Origin: Breznakia pachnodae
GTDB lineage: Bacteria; Bacillota_I; Bacilli_A; Erysipelotrichales; Erysipelotrichaceae
Direction: 5' to 3'
Assembly (NCBI RefSeq): GCF_030814225.1
Contig: NZ_JAUSUR010000002.1
Location: 62,001 to 126,000 of the forward strand
DNA: 64,000 bases
The notes beneath the pieces were generated by a model. That model was not told the origin of the DNA and did not search any database. It worked only from the letters and a program-made list of their open reading frames with translations. Position numbers and translations under genes: made by a program. Positions 54,116 through 62,999 of the stretch are shown one piece after another; the stretch's first letter is position 1, and the number at the start of each line of letters is the position of its first letter.

Positions 54116-54811
54116 CTATATATTATATTTAGCAACTTCCTGCACATAACGTGCCGTAATTACTTCTGGTCTGGTAATGCTGGTTCCAACAACAACCGCA
54201 TATGCCCCAGCTTCCAGTGTTTGTTTTGCCTGTAATGGAGTTTCAATTTTCCCTTCCGCAATCACAGGAATATCTAATTCCTTTGTGATTGATCTGATTA
54301 AATCTATATTCACACTGGTTACTTCCCGACTCGCTTCTGTATATCCAGATAGCGTAGTCGAAATAAAATCAAAACCTAAGTTTTCAATTGCTTTTGCTTC
54401 TTCCAGTGTTGATATCTCACCCATTAACAATACTTCAGGATAGTTGCTTTTAATTTTAACAACGATATCCTCTAATTTTTCCCCATTTGGTCGTTTGCGA
54501 TTTGTAGCATCAATCGCAAGTATTTCAACCCCTTCATTTAACACAGCTTCTGCACTAGCATACGTTGGTGTAATATATACATCATACCCATCAATGAATT
54601 GCTTGTTGATACCAATGATTGGTAAATCTACACATTCTTTAATCGCATGAATGTTATCCGCTCCAGTTGCTCGTATCCCAACTGCACCACCTTCTTGTGC
54701 TGCTTTGGCAAATGCTGCCATAATACTATTTCCATACATTGCCCAACCTACTCGTGCCTGACAGGACACAATTAGACCATGCTTTATTTTTTCCATTACA
54801 TCTTTTTTCAT
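54116..54811 (-). CDS. nanE: N-acetylmannosamine-6-phosphate 2-epimerase
   Basis: A TIM-barrel epimerase of 231 aa. NanE motifs include LIVSCQARVGWAMYG, VGIRATGADNIHAIK, LAIDATNRKRPNG and the phosphate loop AYAVVVGTSITRP. It converts ManNAc-6-phosphate to GlcNAc-6-phosphate. It follows the fused IIC-IID gene by 1 bp. The PTS probably brings in its substrate or a related sugar. No sialic-acid lyase or NanK is present in the window. Confidence 0.94.
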   Translation of the reverse strand: MKKDVMEKIKHGLIVSCQARVGWAMYGNSIMAAFAKAAQEGGAVGIRATGADNIHAIKECVDLPIIGINKQFIDGYDVYITPTYASAEAVLNEGVEILAIDATNRKRPNGEKLEDIVVKIKSNYPEVLLMGEISTLEEAKAIENLGFDFISTTLSGYTEASREVTSVNIDLIRSITKELDIPVIAEGKIETPLQAKQTLEAGAYAVVVGTSITRPEVITARYVQEVAKYNI

Positions 54812-54812
54812 A

Positions 54813-56405
54813 CTAGAACATTCCTATCGCTTTACCTAAGATACCAATTACAAAACTTCCAATTACACAAATATACATTCCTTTTTTGTTTTTTACTAAG
54901 ATTTGGTAGAAACCAAGAGTAATTAATAATGGAAGCATACATGGAAGAATCGCATCTAACAATTCTTGTACAATGATTTCTTTTTCACCAAAGTTCCAAA
55001 CAAAGGCAACTGGCATTTTAACAAATCCAACAATCATTGCACCTACAACCATCATTCCAACAATTGTAGCTCCTTCAACAAACTTATCTAACAAGTTACC
55101 TTGTTTCATTTTACTTACAATACTTGTACCTAGTTTATGTCCATACTTAATAAAGTACCAGCGTGATCCAACATTTAGAATAATGTTAGGAACAATAAAG
55201 ATGATTGGTCCCAAGATACTTCCATCCAATGCCAGACCAGCTCCAATCGCTGCGAACACGGTCATAAACGTTGCTTTAAAGACAGAATCCCCAATTCCTG
55301 ATAATGGTCCCATAAGCGCTGCTTTGGTAGACGAGATTGCCTCTGCAGTAATTGGTTTTCCCATTGCTCTTTGTTCTTCAAGCGCAAGTGCTACCCCTAA
55401 TACTGCATTTCCTGTATATGGATGACAGTTAAAGAATTCATTATGACGAATAAGTGCTTCATTTAATTCATCCTGATCAGTATATAATTTCTTCAGTGCA
55501 GGAATCATTGCGAATGCAAATCCCAAACTGCAGTAACGTTCGTAGTTAATACTTGTCATTGAGAAGAATGAACGAACAAACGTTTGCCTTAATTCTTTCT
55601 TTGTCAGAATGCCTGGTTGTGTATCTTCTTCAACCACCTCATCGTCATCCAACACAAACTCATCATCTGCTTCTTTATCTTTCTTATTAAGTAAGAACAG
55701 TGATGCTGCAATACTAAATCCAATTAAAGAAATTGGTAGTACTGCTAATTCTAGATAAGTAGCTAATACAAATCCAAGCATAAATAATGGCCAGAATTTC
55801 TTCATGTTCATCATCTTTAATAACATTGCCATACCAACAGCAGGCAAGATTCCAGATGCCACTTTCATACCATCCATCAGTAAAGCAGGCATTCCAGCAA
55901 CTACATCATTTACAAAGCCACTACCATAATACACTGCTAAAAATGATGGAATGAAGAATACAATAAAGAAAATTAACAATCCTGAAAGGTGGGTTAACTC
56001 CACTTTTCTTGTTTCTCCATTTGCAAGATATTTATCTGCTCTATGCATCAATAAGATATTGATATTCCAGGCAAACATAATTAATAATTGAGCAAGCATC
56101 CCAATTGGAAGTGCCAAGGTAATTCCGACTTCAGGATTCCCACCATTTTGAATTGCAAATACAGTCGATAGCATTCCTGCAATCTGTGCATTTGGTGGAA
56201 CACTACCACCGATTGGCAGAATTCCCATATACATTAATTCAACACTACCACCAACGATTAATCCAGTTTGCACATCTCCTAAGATTAACCCAACTAATGG
56301 TCCTGCAAAGATTGGTCTGGAAATCATCCAGTATCCATATCCATAATTTTCGGTAATAATAACTGCTATAAAAACACTAAGCAATAATGCTGTAATAAGA
56401 CTCAT
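54813..56405 (-). CDS. Fused mannose-family PTS IIC-IID protein
   Basis: A single protein of 530 aa. Residues 1-240 are a IIC domain (SRPIFAGPLVGLILGDVQTG near 30 and GGSVELMYMG near 52). Residues 241-267 are an acidic linker (ADDEFVLDDDEVVEED). Residues 268-530 are a IID domain (LTKKELRQTFVRSF, ALMGPLSGIGDSVF). The other two systems in this window encode these as separate overlapping genes. The frame is continuous across the junction with no stop or frameshift. It follows IIB by 15 bp. Confidence 0.94.
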   Translation of the reverse strand: MSLITALLLSVFIAVIITENYGYGYWMISRPIFAGPLVGLILGDVQTGLIVGGSVELMYMGILPIGGSVPPNAQIAGMLSTVFAIQNGGNPEVGITLALPIGMLAQLLIMFAWNINILLMHRADKYLANGETRKVELTHLSGLLIFFIVFFIPSFLAVYYGSGFVNDVVAGMPALLMDGMKVASGILPAVGMAMLLKMMNMKKFWPLFMLGFVLATYLELAVLPISLIGFSIAASLFLLNKKDKEADDEFVLDDDEVVEEDTQPGILTKKELRQTFVRSFFSMTSINYERYCSLGFAFAMIPALKKLYTDQDELNEALIRHNEFFNCHPYTGNAVLGVALALEEQRAMGKPITAEAISSTKAALMGPLSGIGDSVFKATFMTVFAAIGAGLALDGSILGPIIFIVPNIILNVGSRWYFIKYGHKLGTSIVSKMKQGNLLDKFVEGATIVGMMVVGAMIVGFVKMPVAFVWNFGEKEIIVQELLDAILPCMLPLLITLGFYQILVKNKKGMYICVIGSFVIGILGKAIGMF

Positions 56406-56420
56406 GACAATTTACCCCCC

Positions 56421-56885
56421 CTATAGTAGTTTCATTAAATCAATACTGGTATCCGATGGTGTTGTGCGAACCTCCAGTGCTACTCCTAATGTATTTAACT
56501 TCTTAAAAGTATCCACCATTTCATCATCCACATACACCGTTTTTTCAATTTGTCGTCTTCCTTCTTTGAAGTATAATCCCCCAACATTGATTGATTCTAA
56601 AGGTATTCCATGTTCAACTAAATATAAAAGTGCGTTTGGATGTTTCACCACAATAAAGAACTTCTTATTTGGATTATTCTCTAAGAACTTTACTGCCTTC
56701 ACTTCATCTACAATCAAACACTTCAATCCAGCTGGACAAGCCATTTCTAATAATGATTTTTGAAAGTCATCTTTTGAGACTTCTTCATCAATCACCATAA
56801 CTGCCTGACATTTATAAGCAGTTGTCCAAGCAAATGCTACCTGTCCATGAATCAATCGTTCATCTATTCTTGCAATTGTAATCAT
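56421..56885 (-). CDS. Mannose-family PTS component IIB (RpiR cluster)
   Basis: IIB phosphocarrier of 154 aa with the histidine signature ARIDERLIHGQVAFAW (His near residue 13) and the motif ACPAGLKCLIV. It is the first gene of the operon. No IIA gene accompanies it; either of the other two IIA proteins in this window, or one elsewhere, must phosphorylate it. Ribosome site AAAGGAGCACAACT. Confidence 0.93.
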   Translation of the reverse strand: MITIARIDERLIHGQVAFAWTTAYKCQAVMVIDEEVSKDDFQKSLLEMACPAGLKCLIVDEVKAVKFLENNPNKKFFIVVKHPNALLYLVEHGIPLESINVGGLYFKEGRRQIEKTVYVDDEMVDTFKKLNTLGVALEVRTTPSDTSIDLMKLL

Positions 56886-56906
56886 AGTTGTGCTCCTTTC
56901 AATTTC

Positions 56907-56934
56907 ATTTTATCTTTGCGAAACAAATTGTCAA
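56907..56934 (-). promoter_or_regulatory. Promoter of the IIB-IICD-nanE operon
   Basis: On the minus strand a perfect -35 TTGACA (56929-56934) and a -10 TAAAAT (56907-56912) are 16 bp apart. The RpiR-type operator lies immediately upstream at 56951-56981. Confidence 0.75.
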
Positions 56935-56950
56935 TGAATCCTATAAATAA

Positions 56951-56981
56951 CGAAATAAAGTTTCATATTATGAAACTTTAT
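56951..56981. promoter_or_regulatory. RpiR operator palindrome upstream of the PTS operon
   Basis: ATAAAGTTTCATA and TATGAAACTTTAT are exact inverted 13-mers around one base (56955-56981). The 15-mer CGAAATAAAGTTTCA at 56951-56965 recurs exactly at 57853-57867 in the rpiR-murQ intergenic region. The palindrome overlaps the rpiR stop codon and could also form a hairpin at the end of its mRNA. Confidence 0.8.
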
Positions 56982-57819
56982 CTTTGTTTGTGATTCGAGT
57001 TTTTACTACTTTTGCTTTTACATTATCATAGTCATATTGACAGCATAATGCATATAATATATCTACGATATATAGTTGTGTAATTCTTGAAGCCATCGCT
57101 CCACTTCGAAATAAAGTTTCTTTGCTACTAACAGAAATTGAATTATCTGCAAGTTTCGCCAATGTATTCGATGAACTACAAGTCACAGTTATAACATAAC
57201 ACCCATTTTTCTGCAATTCATTTAATACCTCAACCATCTCTTTGGTTTCACCACTATAGGAGAAGATAACTGCTACATGCTTAGCATCTGCATTTACTGC
57301 CTGGACATACTGGCGATCATATAACTGATAACAAGCTACATTCTTACCAATTCGCATAAACTTATAGGTTGCATCAAAGGCGACAATATTACTGGCACCA
57401 ACACCAAAGAAATCAATAATGGTTGCATTGTGTAAATGGTCAGCAGCTTTCATCAAATCCTTTTCATTCAACAGCATCCTTGTTTCTTCAATTGATTGTC
57501 GCTCGATATTAGTGATTTTATCTATAATCATCACTGGACTATCATTTGGTGAAACATTAGTCACATCCAAGATATCAAGTTGCATATTATCAAACCCTCG
57601 AATCTCTGAAGCAAGTTTAATCTTAAACTGATTGAATCCTTTTAAATCCAACTTCTTACACAAACGAATGACCGTTGCTGGTGATGTATAAGAATTCTTT
57701 GCCACATCATATACTGTCATTTCCAGTACTTCCTTAGAATTCTTCAAGATATACTTTCGAACTTCACTCTCAGCTTCTGGTAGATTTCTATAATCTCTTA
57801 ACTTTATTAGTACACTCAT
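56968..57819 (-). CDS. RpiR/MurR-family regulator
   Basis: A regulator of 283 aa. N-terminal HTH_6 domain (VYDVAKNSYTSPATVIRLCKKL near residue 40) and C-terminal SIS sugar-phosphate domain (DFFGVGASNIVA, AVIFSYSGETKEMVEVL). It should sense an amino-sugar phosphate and control both the divergent murQ and the downstream PTS-nanE operon, since an identical operator core lies before each. ATG at 57819 follows GGAGGACATAGTT; the 57834 ATG is part of that site. Confidence 0.93.
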   Translation of the reverse strand: MSVLIKLRDYRNLPEAESEVRKYILKNSKEVLEMTVYDVAKNSYTSPATVIRLCKKLDLKGFNQFKIKLASEIRGFDNMQLDILDVTNVSPNDSPVMIIDKITNIERQSIEETRMLLNEKDLMKAADHLHNATIIDFFGVGASNIVAFDATYKFMRIGKNVACYQLYDRQYVQAVNADAKHVAVIFSYSGETKEMVEVLNELQKNGCYVITVTCSSSNTLAKLADNSISVSSKETLFRSGAMASRITQLYIVDILYALCCQYDYDNVKAKVVKTRITNKDKVS

Positions 57820-57838
57820 AACTATGTCCTCCATTGTT

Positions 57839-57911
57839 ATTATACCAATATACGAAATAAAGTTTCAAGATACTCTATATCCATTGAAACTTCCATTCCT
57901 TGAGGTATGAT
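57839..57911. promoter_or_regulatory. Divergent rpiR and murQ promoters with RpiR operator
   Basis: Minus strand: TTGAAA (57863-57868), 18-bp spacer, TATAAT (57839-57844) for rpiR. Plus strand: TTGAAA (57884-57889), 16-bp spacer, TATGAT (57906-57911) for murQ. The operator core CGAAATAAAGTTTCA (57853-57867) covers the rpiR -35; AAGTTTCAA (57860-57868) and its inverse TTGAAACTT (57884-57892) link it to the murQ -35. Confidence 0.75.
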
Positions 57912-57928
57912 ATGAATAGAGGTGAACT

Positions 57929-58834
57929 ATGCAAAATATTACAAAATTAAATACCGAAAGAAGAAATCCAAATACAACAAAAATAGATACTTATAGTACT
58001 AGAGAAATATTGGAAACAATCAACAAAGAAGATGAAGTAATTACAGGTGCTGTAAAAAAGACAATCCCTGAAATTGAAAAGATTGTGGACTATGCAAGTG
58101 AACACATTCCACAAGGTGGAAGAATCATTTATATGGGTGCAGGTACATCTGGACGCTTAGGTGTACTGGATGCAAGTGAGTGTCCTCCTACTTATGGTGT
58201 ATCGTTTGAAATGGTGCAAGGAATTATTGCTGGAGGTTTCCCTGCTTTACTGAAAGCAAAAGAAGGTGCAGAGGATGATGCAGAGTTAGGACGTAGTGAT
58301 TTAAAAGAACTTAACATCACAATTCACGATACAGTAATTGGTATTGCAGCAAGTGGTAGAACTCCATATGTCATTGGAGCACTTCAATACGCAAATGAAG
58401 TTGGTGCATTCACTGGAGCAATCAGTTGTGTGGAAGACAGCGAAATATCAAAACATGCGAAAGCAAGAATCGAAGCAATCACCGGTCCTGAAGTAATCAG
58501 TGGATCTACTCGCATGAAAGCAGGTACTGCACAAAAACTAATTCTTAATATGATCTCAACAAGTACCATGATTAAGATGGGTAAAGTTTACAGCAACTAC
58601 ATGGTGGACTTAAATCCTTCTAATGAAAAACTGGTAATCCGAGCTAAAAACATGATCAAAGAAGTTGTGGGCTGTGATGATGAAACTTGTGATCGATTAT
58701 TTGAAGATAGTAAGCACAATGTTAAACTAGCTATTTGTATGGGATTAACTGGACATAGTATCGAAGAATGCATGCAGGCATTAACTGACAACAGCGGACA
58801 CCTTCATTTAGCAATCAAATCATTAAACAACTAA
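57929..58834 (+). CDS. murQ: N-acetylmuramic acid 6-phosphate etherase
   Basis: A SIS-domain etherase of 301 aa. The signature YMGAGTSGRLGVLDASECPPTYG region near residues 70-92 and the second motif IAASGRTPYVIGAL are intact, with the C-terminal NSGHLHLAIKSL helix. It cleaves MurNAc-6-phosphate to GlcNAc-6-phosphate and lactate, recycling peptidoglycan. It is divergent from rpiR with a TAGAGGTGAACT ribosome site. GlcNAc-6-phosphate is also the product of the nearby NanE, so the two genes converge on one metabolite. Confidence 0.96.
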   Translation: MQNITKLNTERRNPNTTKIDTYSTREILETINKEDEVITGAVKKTIPEIEKIVDYASEHIPQGGRIIYMGAGTSGRLGVLDASECPPTYGVSFEMVQGIIAGGFPALLKAKEGAEDDAELGRSDLKELNITIHDTVIGIAASGRTPYVIGALQYANEVGAFTGAISCVEDSEISKHAKARIEAITGPEVISGSTRMKAGTAQKLILNMISTSTMIKMGKVYSNYMVDLNPSNEKLVIRAKNMIKEVVGCDDETCDRLFEDSKHNVKLAICMGLTGHSIEECMQALTDNSGHLHLAIKSLNN

Positions 58835-58878
58835 CAACTTGTCCTGCTTCATTTCATTCCCTATATTAACAGGTTCAT

Positions 58879-58907
58879 TTGATTAACAACTATAGAACCT
58901 ATATAAT
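58879..58907 (+). promoter_or_regulatory. Promoter of the 58935 lipoprotein gene
   Basis: TTGATT (58879-58884), 17-bp spacer and a perfect TATAAT (58902-58907). The ribosome site AAAAGGAGCTAGT follows. Confidence 0.75.
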
Positions 58908-58934
58908 ATACAAGGGCATGGAAAAGGAGCTAGT

Positions 58935-59921
58935 ATGAGAAGAAAATGTATACTTGGACTATCATTATTACTAACACTTACGTTAGTCGCATGTGGTGGT
59001 AGTTCAGAACCAACAAATGTATCGAAAGACGATGCAAAGATTAAGGAATTAAAAGGGAACGAAACAACAGCAGTGTATATCGGAGATGAAATGTATCAGC
59101 TATATGAACCATTTTCACAGTTTTTAGAAAATGACGAATGGGTATTTCAAAGTGGTGATAATATTTACACCACACAAGATAAATTAGCAGATATCACTTT
59201 ATATAGTGAAACTTATGAAACGATTTATCTAGAAGGTGATGCAGGAAATCTTGAAGTTATTGTCGCAAATAAAGACAAAGGAACTCCAGTTACAGAAGCA
59301 GAAGTTATTTCAATTAAACTAGAATTAAATGAAGACAAGAAAGAAACAGACAAAGATATCTTTGTGTTAGCAAATGGAATCAACCAGACAACTACATCAC
59401 AAGAAATCAATAGTATATCAAATGACTTAGGATTAAATGAAAACAAGAATACTTCATTAAATGATGGAACTTGTGAAGTATCATTTGTATTCGCTACTGA
59501 TGGTGAAAAGATTGCTAATTTCACAGTAGCTGATACCAAATATATTGAAGATAACAATTTAGAAGAATACGAATTACATTATTCAGGAACTAATAAAGAA
59601 AAAATATTAGAACGTTCTGATGTAATTGAGGGAACGGTAAGTGGCCAAGTCGAAATAACATCTACAAGTTTTTCTAGTTCAAGCAGTAATTCAACAAAAG
59701 AAACTTTATTTACAGCAACAACAGCTGATGGAACTCAATTTATTATTGGAAAAAATCAAGAAGGATTCACTAATTTCCCAGATCTTAAAGATGGCGATCA
59801 AGTAAAAATCTACTACACTAATTCAGAATCAGTTTTCTTTGATAATTTTTCCTCAAGTATGAAACTAGTTTACAGTTCTATTATTTATGTAAACGATGTT
59901 GAATATTTCTGTTTCAAATAG
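58935..59921 (+). CDS. Lipoprotein of unknown function
   Basis: A lipoprotein of 328 aa: signal peptide with lipobox LVACGG (Cys20), then an acidic, strand-rich mature region with no recognisable domain. Repeated aspartate/lysine/threonine motifs and a serine-rich stretch (STSFSSSSSNSTKE) around residue 240 suggest a flexible linker before the C-terminal domain. It stands as a single gene between its own promoter and a bidirectional terminator. Confidence 0.8.
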   Translation: MRRKCILGLSLLLTLTLVACGGSSEPTNVSKDDAKIKELKGNETTAVYIGDEMYQLYEPFSQFLENDEWVFQSGDNIYTTQDKLADITLYSETYETIYLEGDAGNLEVIVANKDKGTPVTEAEVISIKLELNEDKKETDKDIFVLANGINQTTTSQEINSISNDLGLNENKNTSLNDGTCEVSFVFATDGEKIANFTVADTKYIEDNNLEEYELHYSGTNKEKILERSDVIEGTVSGQVEITSTSFSSSSSNSTKETLFTATTADGTQFIIGKNQEGFTNFPDLKDGDQVKIYYTNSESVFFDNFSSSMKLVYSSIIYVNDVEYFCFK

Positions 59922-59934
59922 AATACAAAAGTTT

Positions 59935-59969
59935 AAAACACCTAAGATTTTAAAAATCTCAGGTGTTTT
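59935..59969. terminator. Bidirectional terminator between lipoprotein genes
   Basis: AAAACACCT-A-AGATTT and AAATCT-C-AGGTGTTTT form a 15-bp stem with one mismatch between the convergent lipoprotein genes; T-runs on both strands. Confidence 0.85.
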
Positions 59970-59982
59970 CTTTTTAACAACA

Positions 59983-60573
59983 TTACTCTTCTGCAGTTCT
60001 CTCTTGCACTACAATTGTAATTTCCTTTTCCGTTTTATTCCCATACTCATCTTTTGCAGTAGCAACCGTTTCATATCTACCTACCTTGGTTAAGTCAACA
60101 TTATCCATAGCCACAGTAACAACTACTTCACTTAAATCATAAGCATTAAGATCCAATTCTTGAAACTCACCATTACTTCCATCAGCATCAACTTGAACTT
60201 CTATTTCATCATCTAAATCAACAAACTCAGGAGCTGTTGTATCTTCTACGATTAATTTATATTCTATCTTTTTATCTTCATATTCAACATATGCATTGTA
60301 CTCACCGACTGGCAGATTCAGTATAGAAACAACACTTCCCATATTATCTTTAATTTCAGTAACCTCTTCATCCCCAGTATCAACACTAAGTACAACATCT
60401 TCTAACACATCATTATCATCTGTATCTACGATATCTTCTTTCACAAGATTAACTTCACTACCTAGTTCAAATCTAAGCTCTTCTTGCTTAAGACTCAACT
60501 CATCTTCACCACTACCACATGCCACCATTAATAATGATAATATTCCTACAGTTATAATCTTTATCTTTCTCAT
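59983..60573 (-). CDS. Lipoprotein with Ig-like (DUF5011-type) domain
   Basis: A lipoprotein of 196 aa. The signal peptide ends in lipobox MVACGS (Cys19). Two Ig-like strand regions follow: residues 30-110 and 115-190. The second contains VEDTTAPEF and a DVDLTKVGRYETVATAKDEYGNKTEKEI pattern like DUF5011/HYR repeats of surface proteins. Ribosome site AGAGGAACATGT. Confidence 0.8.
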   Translation of the reverse strand: MRKIKIITVGILSLLMVACGSGEDELSLKQEELRFELGSEVNLVKEDIVDTDDNDVLEDVVLSVDTGDEEVTEIKDNMGSVVSILNLPVGEYNAYVEYEDKKIEYKLIVEDTTAPEFVDLDDEIEVQVDADGSNGEFQELDLNAYDLSEVVVTVAMDNVDLTKVGRYETVATAKDEYGNKTEKEITIVVQERTAEE

Positions 60574-60604
60574 ACATGTTCCTCTTTCTTATATATTTAA
60601 GTAA

Positions 60605-61069
60605 TCAATCAGCTTTCTTTTTTGACATAGTAATATCTTTATAGCTTTCACCACTCAGATCATCGTCTATTAGATATACGTCAAATGATTTAATATGATT
60701 CCATCCTGCAGTAGTGGTTAAACACTCACGTTCTAGATTAAAAGCAATATTATTCATTATAGATATAAATGAATCTTTATCTTTACTACTATTTTTTAAA
60801 AAGCTTCTGAAATTATATATGACTATTATAAATCCCTGTTCTTCTCTAAAATCTAAATCTCTCATAGAATCATAAAATGCATCTAGATTGTCTTTTAAAT
60901 ATGATGGTAAATTATATGCTTTTTTGAAGTTTAATAAATAATCTTCTTTTGTTTGAATTACTTTTCCATCCATATAATGAACAAAATATTCTTTTAAATG
61001 TTGAATATACTCTTCATGAAATTGTAAGAATTCTTTCTTTTTCATTTTTGTTATACCATTTATAATCAT
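60605..61069 (-). CDS. Barstar-family RNase inhibitor-like protein
   Basis: A protein of 154 aa. The centre has the barstar core: a helix followed by AYNLPSYLKDNLDAFYDSMRDL (about residues 50-71), the region where barstar binds barnase, and then FIIVIYNFRSFL. N-terminal 45 residues and the tail are lineage-specific. Such proteins neutralise secreted or polymorphic-toxin ribonucleases. No barnase-type toxin is encoded beside it. Ribosome site GGGGGAAACC. Confidence 0.8.
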   Translation of the reverse strand: MIINGITKMKKKEFLQFHEEYIQHLKEYFVHYMDGKVIQTKEDYLLNFKKAYNLPSYLKDNLDAFYDSMRDLDFREEQGFIIVIYNFRSFLKNSSKDKDSFISIMNNIAFNLERECLTTTAGWNHIKSFDVYLIDDDLSGESYKDITMSKKKAD

Positions 61070-61102
61070 GGTTTCCCCCTAATATAAATAATTTATTTGT
61101 AC

Positions 61103-61798
61103 TTAATACTTATCATCACCTTTGATTATTTCATTACTTTTTTCAAATTCAGTTGGTTTAATTTGCTTTAAAGTAATCATTATCCAAATTAAAGCAAATA
61201 TAATTTCCAATCCTAATAACCAGAAAACAAAATGAAAATTATTTCTATACACAGGATATCGTGAAGTTATATATACAACCATAATAGTACAAATAGGTAA
61301 AAGTATGCAGGGTAAACTAATAAGTACTGTCTTCATAGCATATCGAAAGGATTGGTCATTTTTCCTAGCAATCATTCGCGCATATTTTCTATACCATTTT
61401 CTATGCTTACATTCACCAAACATAAATTGTTCACTATCTTTATATAATTCTATATATTGATTTACTTCATATTCAATCTCTTCTATCGGTTTCTTTTTTA
61501 ATTTATTATAATCTTTTAGATACATACTAACATTACTGGAGTCTATACCTGAATAATGGATATGAAAATTTGGACATGCTCTCATTAAATCACTTAAGTA
61601 CGGAATATAGATAGTATTACCATCTATCCATATCTTGCCTTTCAAAAATGAAGGGAGTTCTTCTTCTATTGAAATTATATGAATTAAAAATAATATTTTT
61701 TCTGATTTATCAAAGTATTCTTCGGGATTCTTTAATTTAGTCTGTCTACTGCATAGCATTGATAAAATGATGTCTTTCTTGATAATTTCAAAAATCAT
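61103..61798 (-). CDS. Protein with two C-terminal membrane helices
   Basis: A protein of 231 aa. The first 140 residues are soluble, with a basic Lys/Tyr-rich stretch (HRKWYRKYARMIARKNDQSF) preceding two membrane helices (about 157-178 and 190-210). I do not recognise a family. Its position next to the barstar-like gene and other candidate immunity genes suggests the same group. Confidence 0.65.
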   Translation of the reverse strand: MIFEIIKKDIILSMLCSRQTKLKNPEEYFDKSEKILFLIHIISIEEELPSFLKGKIWIDGNTIYIPYLSDLMRACPNFHIHYSGIDSSNVSMYLKDYNKLKKKPIEEIEYEVNQYIELYKDSEQFMFGECKHRKWYRKYARMIARKNDQSFRYAMKTVLISLPCILLPICTIMVVYITSRYPVYRNNFHFVFWLLGLEIIFALIWIMITLKQIKPTEFEKSNEIIKGDDKY

Positions 61799-61856
61799 TA
61801 AACTCTCCTTTCATATAGAAATGGTTTCTCCTTCTAAATATAACTTAGTTGATTAA

Positions 61857-62945
61857 TTAATAATAAATATAGTTCAAGTTAAACTCTATAGCATACTGTT
61901 CAGCAAGTGATCCTTCCTTTACTCGAAGTATAATATCATCTGGAAAAATAAATATATTATATTCAGGAAACTTTACAACTGAAGCTGGTATATATAGTTC
62001 TTCAAGATTATAAGGATGATATCCAAATGCTGCCTCTATCTCTTCTACTCCATCTGGAACATAATATCTTCTAGTATTACTTCCTTCTGGGTATGCTATT
62101 AATCGCTTCATTTCCTTATCAAAGAGAACACCATCGATTGAGATAAAATTAGGATTTAATGGATCCACTTCTATAGAGGTTAACCTTATACATCGAAAGA
62201 ACGCACTACCATCTATGTTCTCAACTGATTTTGGAATAACTATTGACCCCAAAGAATAACACCGATAAAAAGCACTTCCTTCAATAGTTTTTAGCGTATC
62301 TGGAATTTCAATTTGTGTCAAATGAGTACGTTGATAAAATGCATTCCATCCAATCCCAGTAACTGGTTTTCCATCTAAACTTTCAGGTATTATTGCTTTT
62401 GACATAGTACCATCAAAGTCAGTTATCGTGATTGTTCCATCGACTTCTTCATAATAGTACTGTCCGGATCTATATTCTATATTCTTAAGCGATTCCTCGT
62501 AGACATCAGGACAATATGCCATATCCCCATTCATGTATGTTGTATCGTATATATCTTGAAAATATGCAGTTAAATCTTCAACATCAAATCCAGAATCATT
62601 TAAAAATTCATCCTTAGCTTTTTTACTGATTTCCGATTCGCTCTCTTCACTCCAATCAGAATTAGGATCGGAATTATAAAGTACACTACGATAGCTTGAG
62701 TGTCCTTCAATACGACTAAACCAAGCAGACTCTACTTCTCCATTCTCTATTGTAATAGAGAATCCATTTTTTCTGTTACTTACATGAATATAAATAATAT
62801 CATCTTCCTGCGTATCGTTGTAACAAGAAGTGTAATGATTCTCTTCAAAATATTGATTTATTTTTTCACCTGTTGTAGACATACAGCCACTAAATAGTAG
62901 TATAGCTACGGTGACGATTATAGATTTTTTAAATATTCTTTCCAT
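61857..62945 (-). CDS. Leucine-rich-repeat (BspA-type) lipoprotein
   Basis: A protein of 362 aa: signal peptide and lipobox FSGC, an N-terminal unknown domain (about 25-150), then four or five LRR_5 repeats of the BspA family (VTGIGWNAFYQRTHLTQIEIPDTLKTIEGSAFYRC pattern) from residue 180. Such repeats occur in surface proteins of gut bacteria. The ATG at 62945 has AAGGTG nine bases upstream; two longer in-frame starts overlap that site. Confidence 0.85.
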   Translation of the reverse strand: MERIFKKSIIVTVAILLFSGCMSTTGEKINQYFEENHYTSCYNDTQEDDIIYIHVSNRKNGFSITIENGEVESAWFSRIEGHSSYRSVLYNSDPNSDWSEESESEISKKAKDEFLNDSGFDVEDLTAYFQDIYDTTYMNGDMAYCPDVYEESLKNIEYRSGQYYYEEVDGTITITDFDGTMSKAIIPESLDGKPVTGIGWNAFYQRTHLTQIEIPDTLKTIEGSAFYRCYSLGSIVIPKSVENIDGSAFFRCIRLTSIEVDPLNPNFISIDGVLFDKEMKRLIAYPEGSNTRRYYVPDGVEEIEAAFGYHPYNLEELYIPASVVKFPEYNIFIFPDDIILRVKEGSLAEQYAIEFNLNYIYY

Positions 62946-62999
62946 TTCCCCCATCACCTTCTTATCATTTAATTGATTAACATATTTTAAGAATTCATC

